A stretch of 41,918 nucleotides of DNA from Bacteroidota bacterium (GCA_003650365.1 QMPA01000003.1:1-41918); one strand, 5' to 3'. Numbered from the stretch's first letter, positions 27,897-36,993 are shown. The notes: a model not told the origin generated them from the letters alone. A program made the numbers and translations.

Positions 27897-29522
27897 ATGA
27901 AATCTCGAAAAATTATTTTCATACTGCTAACTGCTTTTTTATTCAACTTTTCTGTCTATTCACAAAAAGAAGAAGTGAAACAATTGATAAAGCAAAGGGT
28001 AGCATCAGGAATAGAAAGTAAATCTGTTGCTGCTGCCGGCATAGTTTTATTTTCTCAAAACGAATTACCAAAGTTTTATACAAACCAGGATTTTGCTCCT
28101 GTATGGAATGACAAAAAAAATGTTGATGACCTGCTGGTAAGCCTAAAATATTCCTATTTAGAAGGTCTAATACCAAACGATTACCATCTCAAGAAAATAG
28201 AAGCCCTTCAGAACAAAAAGCTGAACAGCGAGGAGAAAGCTGATTTGGATATGCTAATGACGGATGCTCTTTTAATGTACGCTTCTCATCTGATTATTGG
28301 TAAAGTTGACCAATCCAAAATCCGTCCCGGATGGGATATGCCGCTCAACAAACTGCCTGTAAATGTGGACAGCTTACTGACACTATCATTAAAACAGAAC
28401 AATATCAAGGAAGACCTGGAAAGCTTGAAACCCCAGAATTTCATGTACGACTATTTAAAAACAGGACTGGAAAAATACAAGGGAATTGCAAGAAAAGGTG
28501 GATGGCCCGAAATTCAGGGAGGCATGGTTATGAAAAAAGGAGTAGCCGAAGACAGGGTCCTCACTTTAAGAAAGTACCTTTCGATTACAGGAGACCTGGA
28601 TTCCTACGATGAAACAAACAACAATTTTGATGACGAACTTGAAAATGCAGTAAAGCAGTTTCAATTCAGACACAATATGACACAGGATGGCGTAGTAGGA
28701 AAAGGTACGCTTGAACAGATGAATATAACTGTTGAACAACGCATTGACATGATAAGAATAAATCTGGAAAGGGCTCGCTGGGTGTTACACCACCTGGATT
28801 CCGACTTTCTTGTCGTGAATATTGCAGGCTTTAATATCAGGCGTGTTACCAACGATGAAGTTGTTTTCTTTTCGCGTGTTATTGTTGGCAAGCTTCACCA
28901 TGAATCGCCAATATTTAAAGCCAGGCTGACCTATTTTGTCCTTAACCCGACCTGGACAGTCCCCTACTCTATTGCTACAAAAGAGACGCTTCCTAAACTA
29001 CAGAAAAACCCAGGATATCTTGCAGACAAGAATATGGAAATAATGGACAGAAGTGGGAAAGTACTTGATCCTTCTACAATCGACTTTAGTCAATATTCCA
29101 GAAATAATTTCCCATTTACAGTCCGCCAGAAAGCAGGCCCACACAATGCATTGGGACAAGTTAAGTTTATTTTCCCCAACCAATATTCTGTTTACGTTCA
29201 CGACACACCGGCACGTAGTTTATTCGGTAGAGAAGACCGTGCATTTAGCCATGGGTGTATCCGTTTAGATAAAAAGTGGGAATTGTTGTTGAACCTTACA
29301 GATGATCCTGATGAGTGGAATATGGCAAAAATCAATGAAGTACTCAAATCAGGAAAAACGACCAACGTAAATCTGAAACATCCTATTGATATTGTTATTT
29401 TATACTGGACAGCCGGGGCTGACAAACAGGACAAGCTTTATTTTGATAAGGATGTGTACGACAGAGACCCTGAAGTCCTGAAGGCCCTTGATGCCCCAGT
29501 TCATTTTAAAGCAAGTAAATAA
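27897..29522 (+). CDS. Murein L,D-transpeptidase (YcbB/LdtD-like)
   Basis: PG-binding segment AVKQFQFRHNMTQDGVVGKGTLEQMN; YkuD catalytic motif AFSHGCIRLDK. Confidence 0.92.
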   Translation: MKSRKIIFILLTAFLFNFSVYSQKEEVKQLIKQRVASGIESKSVAAAGIVLFSQNELPKFYTNQDFAPVWNDKKNVDDLLVSLKYSYLEGLIPNDYHLKKIEALQNKKLNSEEKADLDMLMTDALLMYASHLIIGKVDQSKIRPGWDMPLNKLPVNVDSLLTLSLKQNNIKEDLESLKPQNFMYDYLKTGLEKYKGIARKGGWPEIQGGMVMKKGVAEDRVLTLRKYLSITGDLDSYDETNNNFDDELENAVKQFQFRHNMTQDGVVGKGTLEQMNITVEQRIDMIRINLERARWVLHHLDSDFLVVNIAGFNIRRVTNDEVVFFSRVIVGKLHHESPIFKARLTYFVLNPTWTVPYSIATKETLPKLQKNPGYLADKNMEIMDRSGKVLDPSTIDFSQYSRNNFPFTVRQKAGPHNALGQVKFIFPNQYSVYVHDTPARSLFGREDRAFSHGCIRLDKKWELLLNLTDDPDEWNMAKINEVLKSGKTTNVNLKHPIDIVILYWTAGADKQDKLYFDKDVYDRDPEVLKALDAPVHFKASK

Positions 29523-29812
29523 CTTTGGTTCTACTGGTATTTTATTGGGGCAAATAATCAATAGTCAACACTCAATAAACAATAAGAAAGTAAAAAGAAA
29601 GCATAAAAAATATATAAATTATTTGAATATCTGTCTTTTAGCATCAACAATCTCACAGTTTTTTGTTTTATAATTCAGTATTTATCTCTGGTACTCATGA
29701 ATAAATTCATGCAAAAGCACTTGATTGTTGAGTATTTTTTAGTGTTCCTCTAAACCCGCCTGTCCGTCCGGCAGGTTCGTGGCAGAACTATAACTTTTTA
29801 AATATCGAGCAA

Positions 29813-30742
29813 ATGAATAAGAGAATAATACTTGCCCTATTGTTGTTGGCTAGCCTTTCACTTTCAGCTTTCGAGTCAAACCGACTGAGTTTTGAATTAA
29901 TTATTGAACAGGAAGCGACCAACCTAAACTGTTTTTTCTACCCAGTAATGCCCGGTGACACTATTGCTCTGAATATAATCAGCAAACATCCAGAAAGTAT
30001 TGTTCTGCAAAATACCGGGGGGAAAATCCAGAATGTAAAACTAAATCATTGGCAGTATGTTGCACCCTTGAACAGTGGTGATTACAGTTTGATTATTACC
30101 GACAAAACAAGCCATGAAATAATGAGCGTTACCATTATTGTATTGGTGGCTGCATCAGAGCAAAAAGGCGAATACCTGAATGGCTATCGCATTGGGAACT
30201 ACCCTGCTGTCACTTATAAAAACCGAAATAAATATAAAGTTCCTGAAGGTTTTATTGAAGTTACCGAAGCCAATAAAGATTTATTCATTACCCCCCATTT
30301 TCAGTTGAAACAGTTTTTGTGCAAACAAAGTTCGGGATGGCCAAAATACATTGTATTGAGCCCAAGGCTACTAATTAAACTTGAACATTTGTTGCTGGAA
30401 ATAAATAAGATGGGGACAATTTCAAATTCACTTTTTATCATGAGTGGATACCGCACGCCATATTACAACCATTCAATTGGAAATGTGAAATTCAGCCGCC
30501 ATGTTTTTGGCGATGCAGCCGATGTGTATGTGGATGAGAATGGAGACAGCAGTTTTGATGACCTCAATAAAGATGGCAAAGTAAATATGTCAGATGCCGA
30601 AATTATCTATAAAATTGTTAGCGAAATGGACAATGATCCTGATCTGAGCCATTTGCTTGGTGGAATGGGGAAATATAATAAAAATTCTCGCCACACTTTT
30701 TTTATCCATGTCGATACAAGAGGCTACAAAGCGAGGTGGTAA
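29813..30742 (+). CDS. Secreted M15-like peptidase (D-Ala-D-Ala carboxypeptidase-like)
   Basis: FIMSGYRTPYYNHSIGNVKFSRHVFGDAADVYVD and C-term HTFFIHVDTRGYKARW. Confidence 0.82.
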   Translation: MNKRIILALLLLASLSLSAFESNRLSFELIIEQEATNLNCFFYPVMPGDTIALNIISKHPESIVLQNTGGKIQNVKLNHWQYVAPLNSGDYSLIITDKTSHEIMSVTIIVLVAASEQKGEYLNGYRIGNYPAVTYKNRNKYKVPEGFIEVTEANKDLFITPHFQLKQFLCKQSSGWPKYIVLSPRLLIKLEHLLLEINKMGTISNSLFIMSGYRTPYYNHSIGNVKFSRHVFGDAADVYVDENGDSSFDDLNKDGKVNMSDAEIIYKIVSEMDNDPDLSHLLGGMGKYNKNSRHTFFIHVDTRGYKARW

Positions 30743-30785
30743 TATTACGCAGCTGGATTGGCAGAAAAAAGGCATTTTTTTATGG

Positions 30786-30866
30786 ACCTTCCAGCGTTCG
30801 TAGAACCTGGAAGCGTCTGGATTTCAGATAATACAACGCTTCCAGGTCTTTCAGACGCTGGAAGGT
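30786..30866. repeat. Nested inverted repeats between convergent genes
   Basis: Outer ACCTTCCAGCG (30786-30796)/CGCTGGAAGGT (30856-30866); inner ACCTGGAAGCGT (30805-30816)/ACGCTTCCAGGT (30836-30847). Confidence 0.9.
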
Positions 30867-30870
30867 TGCT

Positions 30871-31323
30871 TTACCTCTTCATATGCCGGTCAATCTCACG
30901 TTTGTGGTCTTTTTCTTTCAGGCTTTCACGTTTGTCGTAAAAGTGCTTTCCTTTAACGAGTGCGATTTCCAGTTTGGCCAACCCCCTATTGTTGATGAAC
31001 AAAGTGAGGGGTACTACTGTCATTCCTTTTTCACGAACTTTCAGATTGAGTTTTTTCAATTCACGGGCAGTAAGCAACAACTTCCGGTCGCGTTTGGTTA
31101 CGTGATTATTATAAGTTCCATAGGTGTATTCGGCAATGTGCATATTTCTGACAAACATCTCCCCTTCTTCAAAAACACAAAAGGAATCGGCAAGGTTGGC
31201 TTTGCCCGAACGGATGGATTTTATCTCGGTACCGGTAAGCACAATTCCAGCCACCAGTTTGTCAATGACAAAATACTCCCAGGAAACCCTTTTGTTTTTT
31301 ATACGAATGTTTGTTTTCATCAA
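30871..31323 (-). CDS. smpB: SsrA-binding protein SmpB
   Basis: [37 protein letters not shown]...[38 protein letters not shown]. Confidence 0.97.
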   Translation of the reverse strand: MMKTNIRIKNKRVSWEYFVIDKLVAGIVLTGTEIKSIRSGKANLADSFCVFEEGEMFVRNMHIAEYTYGTYNNHVTKRDRKLLLTARELKKLNLKVREKGMTVVPLTLFINNRGLAKLEIALVKGKHFYDKRESLKEKDHKREIDRHMKR

Positions 31324-31338
31324 TTATGAATGAGTGAG

Positions 31339-31346
31339 CAAAGATA
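31339..31346 (-). promoter_or_regulatory. -7 element (TATCTTTG on minus strand) of smpB
   Basis: CAAAGATA on plus strand. Confidence 0.5.
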
Positions 31347-31420
31347 AATAAAACGACAATCCTAATTCTTTTCTTAGTAATCAGAAACAATAGATATTTA
31401 TTCACAATGCAACAAACAGG

Positions 31421-31446
31421 TATTTAAGAATTTAGCATCTTAAATA
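31421..31446. promoter_or_regulatory. Candidate operator upstream of norC: TATTTAAGA-N8-TCTTAAATA
   Basis: Perfect 9-bp inverted repeat; second TATTTAAG at 31451-31458. Confidence 0.5.
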
Positions 31447-31500
31447 AACATATTTAAGCATCTATATATATCATAGTATATATTTCATTGGTTTTCTTTA

Positions 31501-31508
31501 TATTTTTG
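31501..31508 (+). promoter_or_regulatory. -7 element TATTTTTG of norC
   Basis: TAnnTTTG 41 nt upstream of norC ATG. Confidence 0.5.
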
Positions 31509-31548
31509 GCCTCAATAAATTTCAAATTATTCATAAAACCAACGCATT

Positions 31549-31974
31549 ATGTTATCTAAAAATCAAGCCAAATTATTTTTTCTGGGAGGCACGGTTGTGT
31601 TCTTCCTGATTTTTCTGGTTCTCTCGGCACATACTTTGTCGAGTGGGATTCCGAAAAAAACCCATTCTGAAAATGTTACAGCAGAAGTTGCAGCCGGAAA
31701 AGTATTATTCGACGAAAACAACTGTATGGGTTGTCACACTATTTTAGGCGAAGGTGCTTACTATGCTCCCGAACTCACCAAAGTAATGGACCGCCGCGGC
31801 GAAGGATTTGTAAAAGCCGTTTTGTCGTCAAAAACACCATGGACCACAACCGGTCGGAAGATGGTTGCCTACGATTTTACTGAAGAAGAGGTCAGTAACC
31901 TGATTGCCTTCTTTACCTGGATCGGCCAAATGGATTTGAATGGCTTTCCACCTGAACCAGACCTGAAGAAATAA
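31549..31974 (+). CDS. norC: Nitric oxide reductase subunit C (membrane-anchored cytochrome c)
   Basis: N-terminal TM, CMGCH haem-c motif, GEGAYYAPELT; adjacent to norB. Confidence 0.93.
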   Translation: MLSKNQAKLFFLGGTVVFFLIFLVLSAHTLSSGIPKKTHSENVTAEVAAGKVLFDENNCMGCHTILGEGAYYAPELTKVMDRRGEGFVKAVLSSKTPWTTTGRKMVAYDFTEEEVSNLIAFFTWIGQMDLNGFPPEPDLKK

Positions 31975-32008
31975 TAAACCAAATTAATCACATTTAAGAA
32001 AAAGAAAT

Positions 32009-33349
32009 ATGAAATATAAATCTCAAAAGGTAGCCTATTGGTTTTTTGCACTGAGTATGGTGCTACTGATCTTACAAATTGTTTACGGTTTTATCATGGC
32101 TTTTGCACATGCCGGTTATGATGGCCTCCACGAAATTATCCCTTTCAATACAGCAACTGCCACCCACAAAAACCTGCTTGTAGTATGGTTGTTAAGTGGA
32201 TTTATGGGAGCTGCTTATTATATTATCCCCGAAGAATCGCAACGCGAATTGGTATCAGTTCCGCTTGCAAAATTACAATTTTGGGCACTTGCCATCGTTG
32301 GTGTTGTTGCTGTTGCCGGCTTTCATGTTGGCTGGTGGGAAGGACGTAAATTCCTCGAAATCCCCCGTTTTTTGGATTACCTTGTCGTAGTGGATATACT
32401 GCTGTTTCTGGGTATTATTTTTGTTACTATTTTCAAAGGAAAGGAAAAAACAACAACAGAAATGGTGTTGGCGATGGGTCTGTTTTTTGCTGCCTTGCTT
32501 TATCTTCCCGGTATGATTTGGTTTGACAACCAGTCCGTTGATTCATTCTTCCGATGGTGGGTTGTTCACCTTTGGGTTGAAGGTGTTTGGGAACTCATCA
32601 TGGGTGGTATTCTTGCCTTCCTGCTGATTAAACTTACCGGTGTTGACCGTGAACTTATTGAGAAATGGTTGTACGTTATTGTTGGACTGACTTTCCTTTC
32701 GGGAATCCTGGGAACAGGACACCACTATTATTATATAGGAGTGCCTGAATACTGGTTAATGATTGGTGGTATTTTTTCCGCATTGGAGCCACTGGCATTC
32801 CTTGGAATGGCTTTGTTTGCATTCGCCATGTATCGCAAAGGCGAGAAAAACCACCCCAATAAAACTGCATTATACTGGACATTGGGAGCAGCAATTATGT
32901 CGTTTGCAGGTGCCGGCCTCTTGGGTATTGCACACACCATCCCTTCAGTGAACATGTGGACACACGGAACATTGATAACAGCCATGCACGGACACATGGC
33001 TTTCTGGGGTGCTTATGCCATGATGGTTTTTGCAATCATCTCTTATGCAATGCCACTAATGACCGGAAGAAAATTATACAATACCGCAGGATCCAGTTAC
33101 GCATTCTGGTTGTCGAATATTGGCATGATTGGAATGACGACAGCTTTTGCAACCGCAGGTGTTGCCCAGGTATATCTTGAAAGAAAAGTAGGTATGTCGT
33201 TTATGGAAGCACAAATGGCAATTGAGGTGCACTTTTGGGTGTTGATTGCCTCAGCAACGCTGTTTACCATCGGTATTATTTATTATGTCATTAATTTCTT
33301 CCAGCATGGAATGCCTACCGACGAGGCACTTGTAGAAAATATTGACTAA
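32009..33349 (+). CDS. norB: Nitric oxide reductase subunit B (cNOR catalytic subunit)
   Basis: ATHKNLLVVWLLSGFMGAAYYIIPEE, HLWVEGVWELIMGG, GTGHHYYYIGVPEYW, MHGHMAFWGAYAMM. Confidence 0.95.
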   Translation: MKYKSQKVAYWFFALSMVLLILQIVYGFIMAFAHAGYDGLHEIIPFNTATATHKNLLVVWLLSGFMGAAYYIIPEESQRELVSVPLAKLQFWALAIVGVVAVAGFHVGWWEGRKFLEIPRFLDYLVVVDILLFLGIIFVTIFKGKEKTTTEMVLAMGLFFAALLYLPGMIWFDNQSVDSFFRWWVVHLWVEGVWELIMGGILAFLLIKLTGVDRELIEKWLYVIVGLTFLSGILGTGHHYYYIGVPEYWLMIGGIFSALEPLAFLGMALFAFAMYRKGEKNHPNKTALYWTLGAAIMSFAGAGLLGIAHTIPSVNMWTHGTLITAMHGHMAFWGAYAMMVFAIISYAMPLMTGRKLYNTAGSSYAFWLSNIGMIGMTTAFATAGVAQVYLERKVGMSFMEAQMAIEVHFWVLIASATLFTIGIIYYVINFFQHGMPTDEALVENID

Positions 33350-33370
33350 TCCGAAATCATAAGGAAGTTT

Positions 33371-33378
33371 TACTTTTG
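33371..33378 (+). promoter_or_regulatory. -7 element TACTTTTG in norB-norQ gap
   Basis: TAnnTTTG match directly upstream of a hairpin. Confidence 0.4.
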
Positions 33379-33379
33379 C

Positions 33380-33413
33380 AAGGCTGATTGAAATTTATAA
33401 TTCAATCAGCCTT
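33380..33413 (+). terminator. Perfect 13-bp stem hairpin between norB and norQ
   Basis: AAGGCTGATTGAA-atttataa-TTCAATCAGCCTT followed by TCTTCATT. Confidence 0.7.
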
Positions 33414-33432
33414 TCTTCATTAATCGAATATT

Positions 33433-34215
33433 ATGCATACAAATAACGAACCTTATTACAGACCGGTTGGTAAAGAAATCGAAGTCTTTAATCACTGTTA
33501 TAAAGAAAAACTCCCTGTTTTATTGAAGGGGCCGACAGGAACTGGAAAGACACGATTTTTGGAACACATGGCATTTAAGTTGGATATGAAAATGATAACC
33601 GTTGCCTGTCACGAAGAAACTTCAGCCACTGATTTATTGGGTCGCTTTATTTTGAAAGGGGCAGAAACAATCTGGATGGATGGCCCGCTAACTACGGCTG
33701 TAAAAGAAGGTCATATTATTTATTTGGATGAAATTGCCGAAGCCAGGCCTGATGTAATCGTTGCCATTCACTCGCTCACCGACCACCGCCGGCAATTGTA
33801 TCTTGATAAACTTTCGGATGAACTCAAAGCCCATGACGATTTTATGTTGGTGGCCTCGTTTAATCCGGGTTATCAAAAAGGATTTAAAGAACTGAAACCT
33901 TCTACCAGGCAGCGTTTTGTTTCGATGGCATTTGATTATCCTGACGAAAAACTGGAAGCAGAAATTATTATTAATGAAACCGGTTTGGATGAAAAGGATA
34001 CGAAAAAGCTGGTGAAGATTGCGAACAAAATCCGTAACCTGAAAGAACTGGGATTGATGGAAACTGTCTCAACACGTTTGGTAGTTGATGCTGCTAAACT
34101 GATGCATTCGGGACTAGGCAAACGCTTATCTGTAGAAGTAGGAATGATTCAGCCCCTAACGGATGATGACGAGATACTGCAGGCATTGAAGGACCTTGCA
34201 GATTTGATGATCTAA
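33433..34215 (+). CDS. norQ: MoxR-family AAA+ ATPase NorQ/CbbQ
   Basis: LLKGPTGTGKTRFLEHMA, IYLDEIAEARPDV, FNPGYQKGFKELKPSTRQRF. Confidence 0.92.
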   Translation: MHTNNEPYYRPVGKEIEVFNHCYKEKLPVLLKGPTGTGKTRFLEHMAFKLDMKMITVACHEETSATDLLGRFILKGAETIWMDGPLTTAVKEGHIIYLDEIAEARPDVIVAIHSLTDHRRQLYLDKLSDELKAHDDFMLVASFNPGYQKGFKELKPSTRQRFVSMAFDYPDEKLEAEIIINETGLDEKDTKKLVKIANKIRNLKELGLMETVSTRLVVDAAKLMHSGLGKRLSVEVGMIQPLTDDDEILQALKDLADLMI

Positions 34216-34217
34216 CA

Positions 34218-34250
34218 AGTCAGGGCTTGACTTAAAGTCAAACCCTGACT
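34218..34250. repeat. Near-perfect 33-bp palindrome between norQ and norD
   Basis: AGTCAGGGCTTGACTT-a-AAGTCAAACCCTGACT, 15 of 16 arm positions pair. Confidence 0.93.
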
Positions 34251-34262
34251 GAATACAAAATT

Positions 34263-36020
34263 ATGGAACCCGATCAGGTTATATTCAAAAAGGTTTTCGA
34301 TCTTTTTAAACGGTTTAAAAAAACCGATCCTGAGCTAAGCAATAGAACAGCTACTTTGGATGTGCTGAATGGCCGACTTACACTTATTGCTACTGCTCTG
34401 TGCGGGAGAAAGATCGAAGTGCTTCCTGCAGAACAAGAAGGCGGTTGGAAAGACCATCTTTTTTATATGCCAATAAAATTTTCATTGCTTCCGGAGCTTG
34501 AACAAAACATCAGGTTCTACATCTTTCGCATTGTTTTTCTTTCCATACAGCAGGAGCTGAAATTGAAAAATGACCTGCCTGATATTTCCCTTGAAGATAT
34601 GCGCCAGCAGGCAAAAGAAATCGGAGGGCAGGTTATTGAAGTCATGGAAAACGACTTTCCATCTGTAGCTGAATACTATCATTCCATAAAAGGTTTATTT
34701 GGGACAGCACAAAAAAAGAGTGAAATCATTCCCGATTATTGGTTGTACGGAAAACTGATGAATAGCGATGGTAATTCCCAAAACAAGAAAACCACGAATC
34801 CCGATGGGGATAATGAAGGTCGACAAGAGATAAAACCCAAAACAGAAATTAAAGCCAAGCCTGTTGAAGAAGCGGAAGTGATTAATGTTGACAAGAAAAC
34901 ACAGGAAGACTATGTGATGACCCATAATTTTGAGAAAGTAGATACTGCCGAAGAATTCAAGGGAGTCTGGCGCAATTTTGATGGCGATGACAGTCTTGAG
35001 AAAGATGCCGAAGCTTTGAGTGAACTGAACCTCAAACACCTTGTTCGCACCGATGATGAAGTGCATTCGGTTTACCAGGCCGATTTCAGAGATTTGCAGG
35101 GCATTGCAGAAAGTGGCGACAAAGAAGACGATGGCCACCATATTTGCTATGACGAATGGAATTATCAGAAAAAGCAATACAAACCCAATTATTGTAAAGT
35201 CTATCTAAAATCGATACTTGGCAATAATATGAATTACGCCGCCACTGCCCTTTCGGAAAATGCGGTAACGTTGAATGGCTTGCGCCGAAAATTTGCACAA
35301 ATTCACCAGAAACGCGAATTTGTCAGGCGAATGCCCGATGGTGAGGCGATTGATATGGATGCTGTTGTGGACATGTTTACAGACATCAAATCGGGGCATA
35401 CGCCATCAGAAAATATTTATATCACTAAGCGAAAAAAAGAGCCGGATATTTCCATTTTGTTTCTGGTGGACCTGAGTTTGTCAACTGACAGTTACGCAGC
35501 CGGAAACCGCATTCTTGATGTGGAAAAACAGGCTGTAATCCTTTTTGGGCAAGTACTTCAGGAATATGGTGTTGACTTCGCCATTGGTGGATTTTATTCA
35601 AAAACACGAAACAACTGCGCTTATATTTCTGTGAAAGGATTTAATGACGACTGGAACAAAGCCAAAAGAAATATTGGTGTTGTCGAACCAAGGGGATACA
35701 CACGGATTGGCCCGGCTTTGCGCCATGCCAAATCCTTGATAAGCGATCGTCAGATGCAAAACAAATGGGTAATTCTTTTGTCGGATGGAAAACCCAATGA
35801 TTATGATAAATACGAAGGTCGCTACGGGATTTCTGATGTAAAACAAGCTTTGCGAGAAATGCACGAATACCATATTAATACTTATGCCATTGCCATCGAA
35901 TCGACAGCAAAATATTATTTACCGCAGATGTTTGGGCAAAATCATTACAATATTTTGTCTCATCCCGAAATGCTATTGCAGTCGCTGACAACGCTTTACC
36001 AACGCATCCAAAATCATTAA
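34263..36020 (+). CDS. norD: VWA-domain protein NorD
   Basis: MIDAS-like LFLVDLSLSTDSY, WVILLSDGKPNDYDKYEGRYGISDVKQAL; downstream of norQ. Confidence 0.9.
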   Translation: MEPDQVIFKKVFDLFKRFKKTDPELSNRTATLDVLNGRLTLIATALCGRKIEVLPAEQEGGWKDHLFYMPIKFSLLPELEQNIRFYIFRIVFLSIQQELKLKNDLPDISLEDMRQQAKEIGGQVIEVMENDFPSVAEYYHSIKGLFGTAQKKSEIIPDYWLYGKLMNSDGNSQNKKTTNPDGDNEGRQEIKPKTEIKAKPVEEAEVINVDKKTQEDYVMTHNFEKVDTAEEFKGVWRNFDGDDSLEKDAEALSELNLKHLVRTDDEVHSVYQADFRDLQGIAESGDKEDDGHHICYDEWNYQKKQYKPNYCKVYLKSILGNNMNYAATALSENAVTLNGLRRKFAQIHQKREFVRRMPDGEAIDMDAVVDMFTDIKSGHTPSENIYITKRKKEPDISILFLVDLSLSTDSYAAGNRILDVEKQAVILFGQVLQEYGVDFAIGGFYSKTRNNCAYISVKGFNDDWNKAKRNIGVVEPRGYTRIGPALRHAKSLISDRQMQNKWVILLSDGKPNDYDKYEGRYGISDVKQALREMHEYHINTYAIAIESTAKYYLPQMFGQNHYNILSHPEMLLQSLTTLYQRIQNH

Positions 36021-36021
36021 A

Positions 36022-36609
36022 ATGACAACAACGGATAAAATTCCTGATAAATCTTTTTTATATCCACCGGGGGGAATCCTAATCTGGATAATTGTAATTG
36101 TAGAATTGCTCACTTTCGGAATTGCCCTCATCGTGTTCCGGGTGAATTTTCATCAGGATTACGACACTTTCCTTTCCTCTCAAAATATGCTCAGTAAATA
36201 TATCGGGCTTTTTAATACGATCGTACTTATTACAAGTGGCTACTTTATGGCTACAGCTTTGATGAACATCAAACACGCGAAACAGAAAGAAGCAATTAAA
36301 TGGTTGCTGTTGACGATTCTGACAGGTGTTTTATTCCTATTTGTAAAGGGCTGGGAATACAGCATTAAAATTGCAGAAGGGCATTCCTTCGGATACGATG
36401 ATTTCTTTGATTTTTACTGGATGCTCACCCTCTTCCATTTTATTCATGTCCTTGTCGGGGTGGTCATTTTATCGGTACTGCTGCTCAAATTGCGCCAGGG
36501 TTATTACAACGCTTCAAATTATCTTGACGTTGAAACTGGTGGCGTATTCTGGCATATGTGCGATTTAATCTGGATATTACTCTTTCCTGTTTTATATTTA
36601 CTCCATTAG
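36022..36609 (+). CDS. norE: NorE-like cytochrome c oxidase subunit III family protein
   Basis: Multi-TM; FHFIHVLVGVVILSVLL...GVFWHMCDLIWILLFPVLYL. Confidence 0.88.
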   Translation: MTTTDKIPDKSFLYPPGGILIWIIVIVELLTFGIALIVFRVNFHQDYDTFLSSQNMLSKYIGLFNTIVLITSGYFMATALMNIKHAKQKEAIKWLLLTILTGVLFLFVKGWEYSIKIAEGHSFGYDDFFDFYWMLTLFHFIHVLVGVVILSVLLLKLRQGYYNASNYLDVETGGVFWHMCDLIWILLFPVLYLLH

Positions 36610-36612
36610 AAA

Positions 36613-36855
36613 ATGAATAAGAAAAACACAATTCTCTGGGTAATATTGATGCTATTGATGCTGTTTAATTTTTGGCTGGCAGAAATTTCTCCCATAACCG
36701 GAAAATGGACATTAACAGTTATTTTGTTTGTGACACTGATAAAATTCCTTGGCGTGGCATTTAGGTTCATGGATTTGAAAAACGCCCATAAACATTGGAA
36801 AATCATATTCATCGTTTTCATCCTTTTGTTTTCCGGGCTTGCCGGCTTGATTTAG
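36613..36855 (+). CDS. NorF-like / prokaryotic cytochrome c oxidase subunit IV family protein
   Basis: Two to three TM helices, 80 aa, ITGKWTLTVILFVTLIKFLGVAFRFMDLKNAHKHWK. Confidence 0.75.
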   Translation: MNKKNTILWVILMLLMLFNFWLAEISPITGKWTLTVILFVTLIKFLGVAFRFMDLKNAHKHWKIIFIVFILLFSGLAGLI

Positions 36856-36896
36856 AAAAGACTTATATACTCAACCTGATAAGTAAGAAAAGCTAT

Positions 36897-36993
36897 ACGC
36901 AGATTTGCGCGGGTTTATTATGATTGTACAACAACTTCGTTGTTGATACTAAAGCGAAGCATTTTATCATAAATAACCTGCGTTAATCTGCGT
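36897..36993. repeat. About 97-bp imperfect palindromic element
   Basis: 28-nt arms 36897-36924 and 36966-36993 match at 23/28; inner hairpin CAACAAC-ttc-GTTGTTG. Confidence 0.8.

Noticed and set aside
29757-29776. GCCTGTCCGTCCGGCAGG repeat-like motif before the M15-like peptidase gene
   Set aside because: Weak imperfect palindrome; too short to support as an element without a genome-wide search.
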